The notes beneath the pieces are model-generated. The model made no database searches and was not told where the DNA came from. It saw only the letters and a list, made by a program, of their open reading frames with translations. Shown here piece after piece: positions 1 through 9,089 of a stretch of 64,000 nucleotides of DNA; the stretch's first letter is position 1, and each line of letters begins with the position of its first letter. Both the position numbers and the translations under genes were made by a program. Origin of the DNA: Allacma fusca (lineage: Eukaryota > Arthropoda > Collembola > Symphypleona > Sminthuridae); NCBI GenBank assembly GCA_947179485.1, contig OX359247.1:55339131-55403130 (forward strand). Direction: 5' to 3'.

Positions 1-3000
1 TCCATCCTCGGCAGAAAACTATGTATTCGGATGTTAAACCTGCGCGTAAGAGTCTGATTTTCTCCAGTTCGGGCATAAATCTGTCGACTCTATTGATTAG
101 TGCTAATTTCGCATCTATGTATGCGCATGGATCTTCATCCGTATTCATCTTTCGCTTTTCCATTAGTGTACGTATCATTTGGTCGGTGATACTGTACCTT
201 ATTAAAAATTCCTCCCTGAATTCGTCCCAGTTAATGGTGTCGTAGGGTAGTTCCTCATGTAATCTTCGTTCGGCAATCCAATTTCTGATCCAATCCCTGA
301 CGGGTGGGTCAAAGATGATCTGTACGTATTGCATCCTAGTTATGATGGTATCTCCTCCGAACCTGTTGGTTTGGAGTTCGGCTGTTGCGAAGGCTGTCTC
401 TGGGTCATCTACACCCGGTTTGAATTCTACTTTGGGAAACATGAGGGCGGTCATGTCGTCGTCCAGATGTCTCCTTGGAATTATTCGTACTTGTTCTTGG
501 TCTGCAACTTCCTCAATACGTATTCCCTGATTGCGATTGAGTGGTACGTATGGGTTGATGATGTTAACGTTGACCTGGTTGAAGAAATTATTTCTGTTCA
601 CAATCTGTCTATTCCTCCCGTTGTCGAAGGCCTCGAAGTCGTGAAAGTTACTTGAGTTGCTACTACTGGAGCTGGATGATGAGCTACTTCCTCCGGAACT
701 TCCGGGGTCACTCCTTGCTCTCTGTCTGCCTCCAATGTGTCTACCTCCTCTTGAGCCTCCTCGACCTGGATCTGACCTTTGTTGAGATGGTCGCTGATTG
801 TGGGAGTTATTGTTATTAGCTCCTCGTGACTGGTTTCCTCTCCCGGATCCACTTGGTCCTGGGCCTGGTGGTCTGGGTCGGTTATTTCCAATTTGACGGC
901 GTGCTCGTAAGGGTTTACGTCTTTTTCTAACTTGAGTGAGTACAACTTGAGTTTCCGGGCTAAGGTCTCGAAGTCGGATTCTTGGGAAGAAGTGGGTTTC
1001 TCCGGTATTATCCACAAATCGGACTTCCTCTTGTATTTCTTCGTCTCTTTCTATTGCCCTGAACGCTGCGTCGTAGGCGTCGTCTATCGAAATTCTTATG
1101 GTAAATTGACCTGGTACTTCCGGGATAATGAAGTCCTCTTCGTCAACTCCAATAAAGATGTGCTCTGTCTCTACGCTAGACTGTGCACTGCTATGCTGAC
1201 CACTCTCACGTCTCGGAGTGTCTCTCTGTATTACCTGCTCTTCTTCTTCCTCGCTGGACGTGTCACTCAAAATTTCTACGTTAGGATCGTGAATTAATCT
1301 ATTTAATGCCTCTTGGTGGTCGTGTTCGTTCTCAATTTCTTCCAAGAAGCCTGGTGGTACCCTTTGTCTGCGAACGCCGTTTGGTAAACTGATGTGTCGA
1401 TGGTAAAGTCTGAAATTAGGTGCGATGTAGCTGGAGATCTGTCCTGGATCTAAAGATCTTCGGGTGATTATATTCCAGAAGGTAAATATCGGGTGTTCAC
1501 TCAGAACGATTTCTTCGTGTTCAGCTCTTGTGGCTGCAAACGCTTCAAAGTTTGAGTCTCTTGCTGGTCTGAACCTTCGTTGTATAATACCGTCCCTTCT
1601 GTTATAATAGATCAGGCGTCTCACTTGACCTGTCCAAGTTGCCTCGTTTTCTACACCCTGGTTTCTGAATCTGTCTTGTTGTCGCGCGATCTTAGAGTAT
1701 TGTCTTACTGTTATCCTGCTTGGTACTAACTCGTCTTCGGTTGCTTCGTTCTCGCTGGTGTATACTCTGCCACTTGGTCCTGTCCAAATGTTAACTCCGT
1801 ATTGTAAGTCGTCAAGCCAACTGACTTTATCTTGACTTGTGGTTGGAGTTATTGTTACTCGAGATGGTCCCGCTACTGCTGAATTTGGTCTGACGGGGAC
1901 AGCTGGAGCTGTCGGTGTCGTTGGTCGGTTTGCTGACCTGGTTATGAACCTTCCGGTTGGTCTAGCTGGTACTGCAAAAGTCGTTGCTGCACGTGTCGTA
2001 GATGCAGGTGTTGCTGTCCGTGACCTTAAGGTGTCACCTTGGACGTACGACTCGTTGCTTCTAGATGTTTGTTCTGAAGGTGGTGGTTGTGGTGCTGTTA
2101 CAAGCTCTCCACCTTCTATGATGGTCCTGTCGTTGTTGGTTGCTCGTTGCAGGATGTCTCGACCTCGTAAACTGTGGCGGTGTATACCTGTGCGTCCTAT
2201 CGGTAGGCTGTTGTATAACGAGCCTCTCGGTGATTGATAGACGGTAAACCTGTCTTGGGGTCTAAATGCCTGATAGTAAGTACCTGTGTCAGAATTTCTG
2301 ATGGTGTTTGCAATAGTCAATGACGGATTCTGTTCCCGTAGTTGTCTCCCTACTTGCACCAATGTTCTTAAAGCTGTTTCACTAACGTCAAGTGGCGGTG
2401 CTCGCAATGCGTGCACGGGTGGATGTACGTAGATTCGACCTCCCGGTGACTGGTAAACTCGGTGTACCAGTTGTTCGTTACCGTTTACCTGGGTGGAATC
2501 TGTGTTGACGTACAACTTTGTTGTTGCTAAAGCCCTCTTAGCGTTAGTCTGTGATGTACTACCAATTTGGCTGGTCTCGACCTCCTCGGTTGGTGTCTCC
2601 AAATCGTCTTGGGGGGGTTGTGATCTAAATTGCAGATTAGGTTGAGTTGGTCGGTTCCTTGGCGTATTTTCCGTTGAGACCTGTCTATTCTGACTGGTTG
2701 GTGAGATGTGTTCTGGGTAAATTTGCTGTGTTATTTCGTGAGAGTCGCTGTGTCGGCTTGACTGCCCTCTTTCACCTGTTGCGGGTGTTGAGCGACGGGA
2801 ATTACTGGACCTCGGGGTCACTCTTGGTTGTGCCGCAGAGCTCCCTGTTGGTGTTTGATTACCTGTCTGGACTGTGGGTGATGTAGTGGGTGCTCTTGGG
2901 CTACCCCTCTGTATGGCTGTCTCGCAACGGCTGTTGCTTGGTCTCTCACGTGTCGTAATCCCTTGTGGACTGGTTCTGGGATTTAAGTTGCTGTTTTCCC

Positions 3001-5422
3001 CAGCACTATTTACCCTGTAATGGCTTCTCACTGATTTCTGGAAAAGTTGTGACCTAGGTGATGAGTAATCTACCTGGTTACTGTCCGTCACCTGGTTATT
3101 TGGTCTGAGATGGTCACGATCGGAGTTACTCGACTTCCGATTTCGAGGGGTTGCTAAACCTGCTTGAAGTGTCGATGAGGCTATTGCCTGGGCTATAGCC
3201 TTGTTGATTGAGCTTGAACTGGTATTCAAGCTTTCCGGTGAAATTCTTCGTGACGTAACGGGTTGTACTGTAGGTTCGCCTGAGATGGTCCTTAGCGTAG
3301 ATCTAGATGCTGGTTCTAATAAACCCGTAACCGGATTCCGTGTTACTGGTGGGTTTCGTTGTTCGTACCTAAGGTACCTGCTAATGATGTCGTCAGCACT
3401 GGAGTCGATTACACTTTGTTGGGTGGTCCCGTTGTTATTTGAATCTTGTTCTGGACCTGGCCTACTCTCGTCGCTGACTCGTCTTTCTTGTCGTGGTTGA
3501 CCAAATTCTAGATTTTCGCTAAGTCTTCCGGATTGTATCACGGTTGTGTACCTAGGTGTATCGTTGAAGAAAATCTGGCTATCCTGGTGTGCCTGGTGAC
3601 TTCTCAACGACAATACCCGGTGCTCTAAAAGGTTTCGGATGACGTCTGTGGGGATGAAAATGTTGTCCCTGACGTTCCGACCGTACTCGAAGGCACGTGT
3701 ACGTAACACTTCCCTTTCTTCCCTATTCGGATCTCTGTTGTTGTCCCGTCTGTGGGTGACTTCAGCTAATCTAAGGAAAAAATGTGTCCACTGGACTGTA
3801 CCTGTATAAAGATTTTGAGCTAACCTGTGATACACCTCTATCAGTTGTCCTTCCAATCCTCGAACTACCAGAAAATTTTCCACTGAGTTCCGTTGGAAGC
3901 CTGCGGTGGTCATTAATTGTTGAAACGAACCTGCTGGTACTATCACACCTGTACCTGTCACTAATTGTACGAAATTTTCTTCCACTCTTTGGATGTTATC
4001 TTGCCCTTCTCTGATCGGTGGTAACTGATCCTCGACTGGGCCTTCCTGTTCTGTAGACTCAGACACCCGGCTGAGTGTCCTTTGAAAGCCTACGTCTCCT
4101 CTATTGGAAAATCCTGGAGATGGTCTTGATAGAAACCTGTCTCGTACAAGTTGTTGTATGTCTGGTTGTTGAGAAACTGTAGTATTCGACTGTGAAGCCT
4201 TACGGTGGTCGCTGATGCTTAAATTTGATAACTGCTGATTTAATTGAGTAGTGACCTGGTCACGATCACTCCCTATACTGTTATTAGTACGTGGCAATCC
4301 TGTTGGTGAGTCACCTTGTTCGCTCTGTTCAGTTGACTCGTCAGATTGAGTTATTGCTAAATTGTCCCTAAATGATGAGTGCGTACTGAGATTCCTTTGC
4401 TGGATAATCTCTGGTGTACTTGTTGCTATAGCAATTGGTCTATTGGAATCCTCCAACTCATCCAATTCCGTTGAGCTTTGCTGATTAACCTGTTGTTCTG
4501 TTTGTCCAGTAGCTCCGCTGCGCATTCCTCGGCTTTGTACATCCTGTTGGGATTGTACACTCGTATCTTGAGGAATGTCTCCGTTGCCAACTGGGTTTGT
4601 CAGGTTGCTGACAACCACATTGTTGGGTGATTCATTGGTCACATCTTCCATCTCACTTTCTGGAGTTGCGAATCCTTGCTCGCCCTCCCCTACGCTTGTA
4701 TGGTTGCTTCCGGGATCCGTGAGAATTTCGAATGATGACATGGCAGCGCTACTAGTTGGTCTTTCCTCAGGTTGATTGAATTGCGACAGGATTTCCTTGA
4801 TCGTGGGGTCAGCGTCGTGACTGACAAAAACCATGTCTCCTCTAGCATTTAGCATGAATTCGCCTGTGGCCTCATCCTCCTGGGCTTGTTGGACCTGTTG
4901 GCCCTCTAGGTTGGTTACCTCGAGGTCGCGTAATTCTCGTTGCATAGCTAGTCTATGGAGATTCTGTCCTTGCGCCACCTTTGTTTTTGAAAACTTTGGT
5001 GTTTGTGCTGTCGATACTGTTGGTGTTCGTTTAGGACTGGTTGCCGTACCTGTTACAGGTGTTGACACCGTGTCCAAGAACACATCCATGCTTTCATCAT
5101 TATTGTCAGGATTATCTCCGTGCCCCGTGGCCTGCGAGCCCGATGGACTTTGTGCAGATAATGCCAGGGTTGTACTGCCGGATTCTTCCATGACTGTAGA
5201 TGTCGAAGCTGAAGACGTTGAAGAGAGGTCTACACCTGCCGTTGCTGTATTAGCTTTGGCTTTCGCTGCTTTCCTCTCCTCTTTCCTACGGGCGAGGATT
5301 TCCTCCAAGCCTGTTTCATTCTGTGGTACTGGTCCTGCAGATCGCGTAGTCCTTCGAGATGGTATTGAAGGTGCAGGTGGTGGTTCCCTTCTTGATGGAT
5401 GTTGGTTCTTTTCGGGTTCCAT
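1..5422 (-). CDS. Giant Gag-like polyprotein of an LTR retrotransposon (C-terminus off window)
   Basis: I checked every in-frame triplet from the ATG at 5422 to the window edge and found no stop, so at least 1,806 codons are open. An in-frame stop lies upstream at 5465-5467, and no other ATG precedes 5422. Roughly the first 1,600 residues are low-complexity, rich in Ser, Thr, Pro, Gln and Glu, with a short basic/coiled stretch near residues 42-57 and an Arg/Gly-rich then poly-Ser stretch near 1,510-1,590. Near residues 1,690-1,800 there is a capsid-like block of the Retrotrans_gag type (DWIRNWIAERR, then NWDEFREEFLIRY, then ending LRAGL). Known family role: Gag assembles the particle and binds the element RNA. 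Zinc knuckle, protease and reverse transcriptase would lie beyond position 1. The region is visibly GC-richer than its surroundings. A domesticated gag is the alternative. Confidence 0.82.
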   Translation of the reverse strand, partial: MEPEKNQHPSRREPPPAPSIPSRRTTRSAGPVPQNETGLEEILARRKEERKAAKAKANTATAGVDLSSTSSASTSTVMEESGSTTLALSAQSPSGSQATGHGDNPDNNDESMDVFLDTVSTPVTGTATSPKRTPTVSTAQTPKFSKTKVAQGQNLHRLAMQRELRDLEVTNLEGQQVQQAQEDEATGEFMLNARGDMVFVSHDADPTIKEILSQFNQPEERPTSSAAMSSFEILTDPGSNHTSVGEGEQGFATPESEMEDVTNESPNNVVVSNLTNPVGNGDIPQDTSVQSQQDVQSRGMRSGATGQTEQQVNQQSSTELDELEDSNRPIAIATSTPEIIQQRNLSTHSSFRDNLAITQSDESTEQSEQGDSPTGLPRTNNSIGSDRDQVTTQLNQQLSNLSISDHRKASQSNTTVSQQPDIQQLVRDRFLSRPSPGFSNRGDVGFQRTLSRVSESTEQEGPVEDQLPPIREGQDNIQRVEENFVQLVTGTGVIVPAGSFQQLMTTAGFQRNSVENFLVVRGLEGQLIEVYHRLAQNLYTGTVQWTHFFLRLAEVTHRRDNNRDPNREEREVLRTRAFEYGRNVRDNIFIPTDVIRNLLEHRVLSLRSHQAHQDSQIFFNDTPRYTTVIQSGRLSENLEFGQPRQERRVSDESRPGPEQDSNNNGTTQQSVIDSSADDIISRYLRYEQRNPPVTRNPVTGLLEPASRSTLRTISGEPTVQPVTSRRISPESLNTSSSSINKAIAQAIASSTLQAGLATPRNRKSSNSDRDHLRPNNQVTDSNQVDYSSPRSQLFQKSVRSHYRVNSAGENSNLNPRTSPQGITTRERPSNSRCETAIQRGSPRAPTTSPTVQTGNQTPTGSSAAQPRVTPRSSNSRRSTPATGERGQSSRHSDSHEITQQIYPEHISPTSQNRQVSTENTPRNRPTQPNLQFRSQPPQDDLETPTEEVETSQIGSTSQTNAKRALATTKLYVNTDSTQVNGNEQLVHRVYQSPGGRIYVHPPVHALRAPPLDVSETALRTLVQVGRQLREQNPSLTIANTIRNSDTGTYYQAFRPQDRFTVYQSPRGSLYNSLPIGRTGIHRHSLRGRDILQRATNNDRTIIEGGELVTAPQPPPSEQTSRSNESYVQGDTLRSRTATPASTTRAATTFAVPARPTGRFITRSANRPTTPTAPAVPVRPNSAVAGPSRVTITPTTSQDKVSWLDDLQYGVNIWTGPSGRVYTSENEATEDELVPSRITVRQYSKIARQQDRFRNQGVENEATWTGQVRRLIYYNRRDGIIQRRFRPARDSNFEAFAATRAEHEEIVLSEHPIFTFWNIITRRSLDPGQISSYIAPNFRLYHRHISLPNGVRRQRVPPGFLEEIENEHDHQEALNRLIHDPNVEILSDTSSEEEEEQVIQRDTPRRESGQHSSAQSSVETEHIFIGVDEEDFIIPEVPGQFTIRISIDDAYDAAFRAIERDEEIQEEVRFVDNTGETHFFPRIRLRDLSPETQVVLTQVRKRRKPLRARRQIGNNRPRPPGPGPSGSGRGNQSRGANNNNSHNQRPSQQRSDPGRGGSRGGRHIGGRQRARSDPGSSGGSSSSSSSSSSNSSNFHDFEAFDNGRNRQIVNRNNFFNQVNVNIINPYVPLNRNQGIRIEEVADQEQVRIIPRRHLDDDMTALMFPKVEFKPGVDDPETAFATAELQTNRFGGDTIITRMQYVQIIFDPPVRDWIRNWIAERRLHEELPYDTINWDEFREEFLIRYSITDQMIRTLMEKRKMNTDEDPCAYIDAKLALINRVDRFMPELEKIRLLRAGLTSEYIVFCRGW

Positions 5423-5544
5423 ACCTGTAAACGTCCTAACTTTTTCTGGATGGGCTGAAAAATGCTAAGGCGTTTCGTAGAGTTTGGTTTTATGAATTTG
5501 TTTGACGGTTGTGAGAGTTCGTTTGTCAATTCCAATCCTGAAAA

Positions 5545-6015
5545 CCTTCTTAAAACTTATGCCAAATTTCAACTTAAACCGTTTCCTAAAATTTTGCCTT
5601 GTATGCCTATGCTTATGTAACCCTAGTTGTTAAACTTAATTGTGCCAATTGGTGATGATAACTTGGAAAAGAAATTTTCTGTGCTTATAACCTAAGTGTT
5701 CAATCCCTGAACGTCCCTAACCTTAGCTGTGAATCGTTTTAAAACTTAATCTCTGTAATCCTAACGTTTCCAATAAGTACCTCTTGGTGTTACCACCTGA
5801 ATTTCCTTAAAACCTAAACTTTTCTAATCTTAGTTCCTTTAAAACTTATCCTCCTTAAACTTATTCCTTCCTTAAAACCTAAACTGTCCTAAACTTAATT
5901 TCCTTAAAACTTAATGTCCTTTAAACTTAAACTTCTCTAAACTTAGTCTCCTTAACCCTATCCTCCTTAAAACTTAATATCCCTAATCCTACTCACCTTA
6001 AAACTTAACCCTCTT
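5545..6015 (-). repeat. Degenerate short repeats of the CTTAAAACTTAA type
   Basis: On the plus strand CCTTAAAACTTAA, CCTTAAAACCTAAAC or CCTTTAAACTTAAAC recurs at least eight times, spaced irregularly about 17-100 bases apart. On the transcribed minus strand this reads GTTTTAAGG-like, purine/T-rich and free of long reading frames, immediately upstream of the Gag ATG. Confidence 0.7.
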
Positions 6016-6523
6016 AGACTTACTTATTTGCAATGGCTAGTTGCGTCTAACTCCTTAAACTATCAGTCTTATTGTCCGTCAACACTCCTCACATTCGGGC
6101 CGGTGTTGCCTAAATTCCCTAAATACTCCTGTAATGATTCCCAGAATTAATAAGGACTGTATTCCTCGCTACTAATTACCCTTCTGTCCCAAAGGATATG
6201 TTTCGCGTCCTAATTCGTACCTAAGAACTTCCTTGAACCGATCCTACCATCAGCAAGGCTTGTATCTGACGTAGACAGCAAAAACTGAAAGCACCAGGGT
6301 TTACTGAATTCCTGTCCCTATAACCAACTCTCAAAAGCCATGAGCCTGTGGTTTCTTATGCCAAATCTCTCTACTCTAGCAAAATCCTTCGAGAATGGCT
6401 AATCTTATGATGCACTCAAAACCATGAGTCATCTATGGAAGAAGTAATAAATATGAAAGTCCCTATGTATGGCCATAGCTGGAAACCGCATACATAGATT
6501 TTAAAGTGAACATCCGTGCTTTG

Positions 6524-6558
6524 GAATGTCCCCTGTTATCCTATCCACTAAACCATGG
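6524..6558 (-). other. tRNA D-arm-like hairpin
   Basis: The minus strand reads GTCC, then TGGTTTAGTGGATAGGATAA, then GGAC. The middle resembles the D-arm and A-box of tRNA-Glu or similar tRNAs. No convincing T-arm or full cloverleaf follows, so this is not called a tRNA gene. Confidence 0.4.
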
Positions 6559-7049
6559 ACCTCCTTACTAGTAATAGTCATTGCTGTTACCTATCCGCTA
6601 GCTCGGGCACATTACAAACATATACCTATATCGGTGCGTCAATCATAGCCTCTCCGATTACCTCTAGTAGGTCACAGGCTTATCGGTACTTTTGTCGGCA
6701 CTCCATCCGATCACCTCCGTGCTTGGAATGACTCGAACCCTACTAAACCATAAAGTCCCTCCTAATCTTCCTAGCCTCTCGGATTCTACGCATACTAAAA
6801 CCTATACACAACAATGATTGCGCTCATAACTCGGCCCTTCAATCCCTAAACTACGTAGATGAGAATTTTCTTATATGTATGCTTATGTACTATGCCAATG
6901 TGTCCACGCTCAATTTACCTCGGCCCTTTGGACTAAATTTTGTTCAAACCTTAATTAAACTGTCCTAATCACCTCGGCGCTCATATTCGGCCCTTCCGAA
7001 CAAATTTTGTTCACCTTACATACTATAATCTTTAGATGGTCTGATCTAC

Positions 7050-7076
7050 CTATGCTCTCTAACTGAGCTATATAGG
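7050..7076 (-). other. tRNA D-arm-like hairpin
   Basis: The minus strand has arms ACCTAT/ATAGGT around TAGCTCAGTTAGAGAGC, which is a near-perfect tRNA A-box/D-arm. A short anticodon-arm-like hairpin (TAGAT/ATCTA) follows, but there is no B-box, so a complete tRNA is not supported. Confidence 0.45.
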
Positions 7077-8433
7077 TTTTGATTTGCAAAATGACTAACT
7101 GAAATCTGATATGCTCCGTGCTCACTTTCGGCCTTCCGGATTAACTTTAAAGTCCTAATATTTGCCAAAACCATGACAAATTATGTCCTAATTACCCAGC
7201 GCACAAAACGGCATTTCTGGTAGAAATGGAAAGATGGAAGAAGAAAAGAAGTTGTGTGAAAGGTTTATGATAGGTCCTATTGTTACCCGTGTAAACCTAC
7301 ACATCAGGTAAAGAAAGTAATTTTCAGCGAAAGAGTTTTAATTGGGTTTTGCCACCTAGCCATGGGGCTCTTAATTACGTAATTTGGAGATAAAGAATCT
7401 AAAAGCATCTGCGCTCAGTCCCGGCCCTTCAGATGTGCTTATACTAGAAGGAGAAAAGATGTAGAGAAAGAAGAGAATGAAAAATTATTTTTGAGTTGTT
7501 TAATGAAAGATAGATCATATTGTTGCTTTAAACTAAGCTTGGAAAGTGAATTTTGAGAGTCTTGTTTCAATAAAAATGTCCTAATTAATTGAAAGATTTT
7601 AATTGTGTTTTGGGTTCCTATCCCCTAGCCTGGGGTTTCCCAAAACTTTGAAAAGTAATTTGAAGAGTTAAAAGAATCTCAACGCTCAAAAACGGCCCTT
7701 TTGAAATTTGGAACTTAAAACTTACGAAGAGAAAGGCTACTATTATACCGCGCTCAGGCCGGCACTTCAGCCGGAATAATACCCTTTACAATACGAACAC
7801 TGTTTATGCCTCCGCTCACAACGGCACTTAAGGCGTTTAAAAAGATAGAAGAAGACTTATTTTACTGGAAGAAGCTAATTTTGGTGAAAATTTGCTATGC
7901 ACATACTCCTACTATGTACTCTGAAAACCACAAAATACATATACATATATGCGCAATTTTCTAATTTGAACATATGATTTGTTTCTAAACTCTGGTTAAT
8001 TACTCCTGAATATTAGTTACGCCTCGTAACTACCTGACAAAATTTATATGCTCCTAAACATGAAATTCATGAACCTTAAAGAAAATAGTATTACCTTATT
8101 GGACGTCCTCTTCCCCTAGTTTTCCGGTTGGAAAGAGTCCCAATTTCACTAGCACTGAAAATAGTATTCGTGGCCACAAAAATAGTTCTTTTTCTAGTGC
8201 CGCACTAGGACTTCTGAATTATTATTTGAATCCGCGCGTGATGATAATGGCCAAATTTTCTTTCTTGAGGTAACATTGTCGCATGTTATGACTGCCTTTC
8301 ACGAGAAGTTTCGGGTGGTCCTGGAGAGAAATGAGAATATTTCCTCCTTGTTGGGCCCCATACTTCCATCTCATGAATTTTGTTTGACTAACGACCTTAC
8401 TTGCTACAAAGTTCGGTCTTTTGTCACAGGGTC

Positions 8434-8458
8434 ATCCGCAGGTCCCCGACCTACGGAT
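8434..8458 (-). other. Near-perfect 25-nt hairpin in the leader
   Basis: Two 11-base arms flank a 3-base loop. All positions pair if one G-U wobble is allowed on the minus-strand transcript. It lies between the candidate primer-binding site and the hairpin array. Confidence 0.6.
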
Positions 8459-8565
8459 CCTCCGGGTCCTTACCAAAAAAAAACCCGAAGGCCTGGCAGA
8501 AACATCATGTTACGTTCTTGCTGTTACCCGGGTATTGATGTTGTGTGGGTAATAGACAATGTAGC

Positions 8566-8583
8566 CTAGGTTCGGGTGTTCCA
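8566..8583 (-). promoter_or_regulatory. Candidate primer-binding site
   Basis: Five bases inside the proposed LTR end the minus strand reads TGGAACACCCGAACC. It starts with TGG as expected for complement to a tRNA CCA end. I could not match it to a specific tRNA. A second TGG site near 8365 (TGGGGCCCAACAAGG) is an alternative. Confidence 0.3.
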
Positions 8584-8588
8584 TCCCC

Positions 8589-9089
8589 TGAATTCCTGGA
8601 ATCCGATGTTGTTGGAAACGCATGAATAAATGGAACTATTGAATTCTGTGTGTAGTTCTTTTATTTAACTTTGGGCCAATTTATTGTTCCTAAACTGATA
8701 CAATTTACATTGAACAATTAACACTTAACACAAATTGAATTTGAAGTCTGAATCTCTTCTTCCATGAAAACTCCGATTTCATGTCGCCCCGCTTGCTACC
8801 TGTAGAGATCCATCCCGGAGGGAATGGACTCTAGGTGCGACTCCTCTTGATGTTACTTGCTTGAAGTCGAGATTAGAACTTGTACTTAATCTGCGTGTCT
8901 TAATATAAATCTAATCTTATCCTATTCTTAGTTTATTGTTTATTAAATAATCTGAATCATTTCCTTTCCTTTTCTTATAATTATGTTTGGTCAGCGTTTG
9001 GTCTCACGTAGCCTCTGCTTACGACCTTCTAAACTATTTGCTGACTTAGATTATGCTTATTCTACTCTATTTATAGTATATCCGTAACA
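8589..9089 (-). mobile_element. Candidate 5' LTR
   Basis: Minus-strand sequence starts TGTTACGG exactly where crystallin coding similarity stops, and ends AATTCA just before the candidate primer-binding site, giving TG...CA ends and about 500 bp. AATAAA-type polyadenylation signals occur in the distal third. The partner LTR is outside the window, so the boundaries cannot be proved; the TATA-like box is unusually close to the start. Confidence 0.42.
9068..9075 (-). promoter_or_regulatory. TATA-like box in the LTR
   Basis: TATAAATA on the minus strand, about 14 bases inside the proposed LTR start. Its position fits a retroelement promoter only if U3 is very short. Confidence 0.35.

Larger units (their letters stand above)
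6080..7834 (-). other. Array of hairpins with conserved loop and variable stems
   Basis: At least ten short inverted repeats enclose a 17-22-nt loop with plus-strand consensus CGCTCA, 3-8 variable bases, then CGGCCCTT (minus strand AAGGGCCG...TGAGCG). Arms: CAACAC/GTGTTG 6080-6108; GATTG/CAATC 6816-6844; GTCCA/TGGAC 6902-6933; TCGG/CCGA 6974-6999; TCCG/CGGA 7115-7140; CCAG/CTGG 7196-7220; CATCTG/CAGATG 7406-7435; TCAA/TTGA 7679-7704; ATTATaCCG/CGGaATAAT 7742-7780; GCCT/AGGC 7808-7834. Stems differ in sequence in every copy yet stay complementary, as expected of a structure conserved in RNA. Two looser members share ATCGG/CCGAT arms at 6630-6658 and 6682-6711. I know no family with this loop. 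Confidence 0.72.
5423..8588 (-). other. Long untranslated leader of the retroelement
   Basis: This 3.2-kb stretch separates the Gag start from the candidate primer-binding site and LTR. I see no sustained reading frame on either strand; the only short frame (8276-8569, plus) has no recognisable content. It carries a purine/T-rich repeat block next to the ATG, an array of conserved-loop hairpins and two tRNA D-arm-like hairpins. Calling it a 5' leader is inferred from its position between LTR and gag. Confidence 0.5.

Noticed and set aside
1839..5468. Plus-strand frames of 66-211 codons
   Set aside because: They are antisense shadows of the long minus-strand Gag frame.
6524..7076. tRNA genes
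   Set aside because: D-arm-like hairpins only; no acceptable T-arm or acceptor stem was found.
8350..8366. Primer-binding site TGGGGCCCAACAAGG
   Set aside because: Resembles a tRNA-Lys-type site, but no LTR end CA precedes it; kept only as an alternative.
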